Source of the DNA: Planctomycetaceae bacterium
GTDB lineage: Bacteria; Planctomycetota; Planctomycetia; Pirellulales; Thermoguttaceae
DNA length: 7,851 nt
NCBI GenBank assembly: GCA_031276415.1
Contig: JAISNF010000411.1
Coordinates: forward strand, 1 to 7,851
Direction of reading: 5' to 3'
This document shows, piece after piece, positions 5,539 to 7,851 of the stretch (positions within the stretch are counted from its first letter, which is position 1; each line of letters begins with the position of its first letter). The position numbers were made by a program, and so were the translations under genes. The notes beneath the pieces are model-generated. The model had not been told where the DNA came from and searched no databases. It saw nothing but the letters and a program-made list of their open reading frames with translations.

Positions 5539-7797
5539 TCTCAACGGAATTTTCGGAAAAATAATCTGTAATATAATCTGTAACCAAACAAAAAATGTTA
5601 CAGAAAACATTACCGCAACAATAACCCAATACACAATATAAGGTAACACTCGTGAATTATTGGGCGTTTTTAATAATTGTTCGAGAAAACCGTTGAGAAC
5701 CGCCGCCAATGTTTCCGCACCGATTTTAGCAGAATCGGCAATCAACGCTCCGATTTTTTCACCAATTTGCGGCAACGTATTTTTCAGTTCGGGAATTGTC
5801 CGATTCCATAACGTTATTACAAGTCCTGTTGTCAAAAGTGAACGATAAACAATTTTACGTGTCGCCGGACTAACTCCTTGCCATGAAACGTAAACAGAAC
5901 GCGCTGAACGATAAATACCACCGGTGAGTTTTTTCAAAGGAGTTATTGCTACACTTTTTCCCGTCTGAACAAGAAGCCGTCCGCCTTGAGGAATCAAATG
6001 AAGCGGCTGTTTTGCCAGTGTGCGTATTCCTTGACGAAACAAAAATGATTTTTGTGTTTTCGCCAGATTTCGCGAACCTTTTGATGTAACACGTGTTCCC
6101 GATTTAAGAACAGTTGTTACGGTATCACGTGCGATAGTTTTTGTTCCGATTTTAACGCTTGTTGTTCCTGCTGTTTTCATTGCTGTTACAGGAGTTGACG
6201 TTCCCAGCGAGACAATGAGCAATGCCGCATCGGTAACATCCAAAGCCGCCCAACCGAGTTCGCTCCATTCAGACGGATAACCCTTTGCCCAATTCCCCGC
6301 CACTTTTACCGCACCGCCGCCCGGTAATGTTTCATACCATTTATCTTGTTTCGGATTTCCTTCTGTATCAAAATATTTGTCCAGCCACGCACGATTGGTT
6401 TCAAGACGTTCCAGACCTTTATCTTCAAACATGGCGGCATACGGAATAAGACGCACTCCGAGCGAAAAATCTTTCAGATATTTTTTGAACAATTCCGAAC
6501 CGGAATATTTGTTCAAAATATAAATTGCCAGATCACCGAATTTGTTGACGGCGGCAGACGCCTGCCGAATTGCGTCACTATAATTTAGATAAAGAAAAGC
6601 AGCAATATCATCTGTTCCGAATTTACGGCAAAGATCATTGGCAATATCCGGCACATCATCCGCAAGTTGAAACACTAATTGCCGATCAGCATGTTCCCAA
6701 ACATCAGGCATCTGACGGCGAATATGAATCAGTCGCGCCGCAAGATTTTCAGGCGAATGTGAATATCGTTCGCAATAATCAGGATTGGAAAACATCACTC
6801 CCAATAATTCTTCCAACGGAATCGCTTCTTTGTTGATACAAATTTGAATCGTCCGACCATACCGTTCAAATATATCGAACACAAAAATAAGTCCGGTATC
6901 AATTTCTATCTGTGAATCCTGAAGATATTCCTTAATAGCGTCACGAAAATAAGGATGATTTTTCCGAATCGTTTCCACAAGATGCTGTGTCCATTGGTCA
7001 TGTTTTGAACCGCCGGAATTTAATTTCGCAACAGATAATTCGGAAGTTACATTTTCCGTCCGGTCAATACTTCGGTCAATATTATGATCAATATTGTAAT
7101 TTATATTATGATCAATTTTCGGATCAATATCAATAGAAGTCAGCAACAAATAAAGTACATCATCAAGCCATTCTTTTTCCCGATCATAAAATTCAAGACC
7201 ATCCCGATCAACACCGCTTATCATTAATTGTACCATCATCGGATTATCACGGACTCGCCGCCATTCGTCGGGATTTTGTGACGATTTCTCAAGTTGATGG
7301 AGATATTCGGTTGTGTGCTGATTAAAGAAATACTGTACATTTTGATCATTGATGTTTTTTTGTACCCAATTAAGATGTTGCCAATGATTAGCGTGAGCAT
7401 TGAGAAAGGCTTGACGTTGCTCGGTGTTGGTAATCAATGTTGGTTTGAGAGCCATTTCCGTTAAAGATAAATCAAACATTGCCCGTGTTTTCTTTCCTTC
7501 CTCCGCAAGCCGGATAAGTCCGTCAACACCATCCAATTGTTTTCGTTCCTGAAATGTTGCCGCCAAAGCGTTAATATTGTGCAGATGTCGCATTTTTTCC
7601 AGTTCGGCAGCCGCTTCGGGATTTTGAAGACGTAACGTTTCCGTTATTTTCGCAACGGTTTTATCCGCTTTGTTCTCCGATTGAAACCGACACCAATCGA
7701 AACCATTTCGTAACCAATAAATAGTTACAAAAACAAAAAAGAAAAAACAAATAATCCTGACCGGAAACGATGTTAATATTTTATAAAGAATAAACAT
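5527..7797 (-). CDS. Operon protein A: large unrecognised protein anchored at both ends in the membrane
   Basis: The product is 756 aa and starts at ATG 7797, with no Shine-Dalgarno sequence but close behind a possible promoter. A hydrophobic helix at residues 11-29 and another at about 719-748 flank a long, mostly helical soluble region. The first helix is not followed by a signal-peptidase site, so it is more likely an anchor. Residues 224-247 are six tandem tetrapeptides of the type I-D-x-x (IDPK, IDHN, INYN, IDHN, IDRS, IDRT), a probable flexible linker between an N-terminal helical domain (about 35-220) and a second one (about 265-480). Near 490-535 lies a Gly/Trp-rich segment (LPGGGAVKVAGNW, then SEWSELGW, then a weakly hydrophobic stretch). 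Residues 540-650 are basic and rich in Thr, Lys and Arg. No catalytic motif or known family is apparent. It is first in the operon; the GTPase start follows 37 bp after its stop. The gene is certain; the role is unknown. Confidence 0.85.
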   Translation of the reverse strand: MFILYKILTSFPVRIICFFFFVFVTIYWLRNGFDWCRFQSENKADKTVAKITETLRLQNPEAAAELEKMRHLHNINALAATFQERKQLDGVDGLIRLAEEGKKTRAMFDLSLTEMALKPTLITNTEQRQAFLNAHANHWQHLNWVQKNINDQNVQYFFNQHTTEYLHQLEKSSQNPDEWRRVRDNPMMVQLMISGVDRDGLEFYDREKEWLDDVLYLLLTSIDIDPKIDHNINYNIDHNIDRSIDRTENVTSELSVAKLNSGGSKHDQWTQHLVETIRKNHPYFRDAIKEYLQDSQIEIDTGLIFVFDIFERYGRTIQICINKEAIPLEELLGVMFSNPDYCERYSHSPENLAARLIHIRRQMPDVWEHADRQLVFQLADDVPDIANDLCRKFGTDDIAAFLYLNYSDAIRQASAAVNKFGDLAIYILNKYSGSELFKKYLKDFSLGVRLIPYAAMFEDKGLERLETNRAWLDKYFDTEGNPKQDKWYETLPGGGAVKVAGNWAKGYPSEWSELGWAALDVTDAALLIVSLGTSTPVTAMKTAGTTSVKIGTKTIARDTVTTVLKSGTRVTSKGSRNLAKTQKSFLFRQGIRTLAKQPLHLIPQGGRLLVQTGKSVAITPLKKLTGGIYRSARSVYVSWQGVSPATRKIVYRSLLTTGLVITLWNRTIPELKNTLPQIGEKIGALIADSAKIGAETLAAVLNGFLEQLLKTPNNSRVLPYIVYWVIVAVMFSVTFFVWLQIILQIIFPKIPLRYYK
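5561..5584. repeat. 12-bp duplication inside the C-terminal membrane helix of gene A
   Basis: ATAATCTGTAAT (5561-5572) is followed directly by ATAATCTGTAAC (5573-5584), with one difference. On the minus strand it encodes the doubled sequence LQIILQII, lengthening the last membrane helix by four residues. Confidence 0.75.
7057..7128. repeat. Six tandem 12-bp units within gene A
   Basis: The 72 bp divide exactly into six 12-bp units, read on the minus strand as ATT GAT/C followed by two variable codons. Two units (7093-7104 and 7117-7128) differ most from the rest, while ATTGATCATAAT occurs twice exactly. The product is the I-D-x-x repeat at residues 224-247. The whole-codon period keeps the frame open when units are gained or lost. 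Confidence 0.85.
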
Positions 7798-7806
7798 TGG
7801 AAATCA

Positions 7807-7836
7807 ATAAAAAAATTCACAAATTATTGTTGTCAA
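7807..7836 (-). promoter_or_regulatory. Possible promoter of the three-gene operon
   Basis: The minus strand carries a perfect TTGACA at 7831-7836, followed after 18 bp by TTTTAT (7807-7812), a weak -10. Transcription would start near 7800, almost at ATG 7797, giving a nearly leaderless message. That fits the absence of a ribosome-binding site in front of gene A. The region is very AT-rich and the -10 is poor, so another promoter beyond the right edge is possible. Confidence 0.3.
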
Positions 7837-7851
7837 AACGATAGTAATATT

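Noticed and set aside
2334..7797. The operon as part of a type VI or IcmF/TssM-like secretion system
   Set aside because: A membrane-linked GTPase-like protein brought this to mind, but the domain order, sizes and partner proteins do not match TssM, TssL or TagF, and no other secretion genes are present.

Overview
The window is AT-rich and every gene I can support lies on the minus strand, so the text reads biologically from right to left. The best taxonomic clue is a secreted DUF1571-type protein (949-1809). That family is known to me essentially from Planctomycetes, so I infer a low-GC member of that phylum, perhaps host-associated. The other proteins fit this but do not prove it. There is no rRNA, tRNA, transposase, CRISPR array or integrase.

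Layout in order of transcription: (1) 7797 down to 2334 is a compact three-gene operon. It contains a 756-aa protein with a membrane segment at each end (A), a membrane-anchored Ras-like GTPase with a long extension behind its membrane helix (B), and a protein with an N-terminal globular domain, one membrane helix and a coiled coil (C). Gaps are about 20-40 bp, and B and C share the same ribosome-binding sequence, AGGATATT, at the same distance from ATG. (2) 1810-2333 is a gene-poor spacer with a 16-bp palindrome, a tandem 10-mer and small hairpins. (3) 1809-949 encodes the DUF1571 protein with a signal peptide. (4) 948-738 is a spacer with a perfect 18-bp inverted repeat that looks like a terminator. 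(5) 737 to the left edge is the start of an unrecognised secreted protein that runs out of the window.

The A-B-C operon is the interesting part. B has clear G1, G3, G4 and G5 motifs. By the positive-inside rule, B and C both keep their N-terminal domain in the cytoplasm and place coiled coils on the far side of the membrane, where most of A also appears to sit. I infer an envelope-spanning, GTP-controlled complex. The N-terminal domain of C loosely resembles the GTPase-associated (GAP1-N-like) domains described with bacterial conflict GTPases, but that is recalled pattern resemblance and was not searched. The DUF1571 gene and the leftmost gene are probably separate transcription units. Gene A also carries several 12-bp tandem duplications, including a sixfold one and one that copies its own stop codon.
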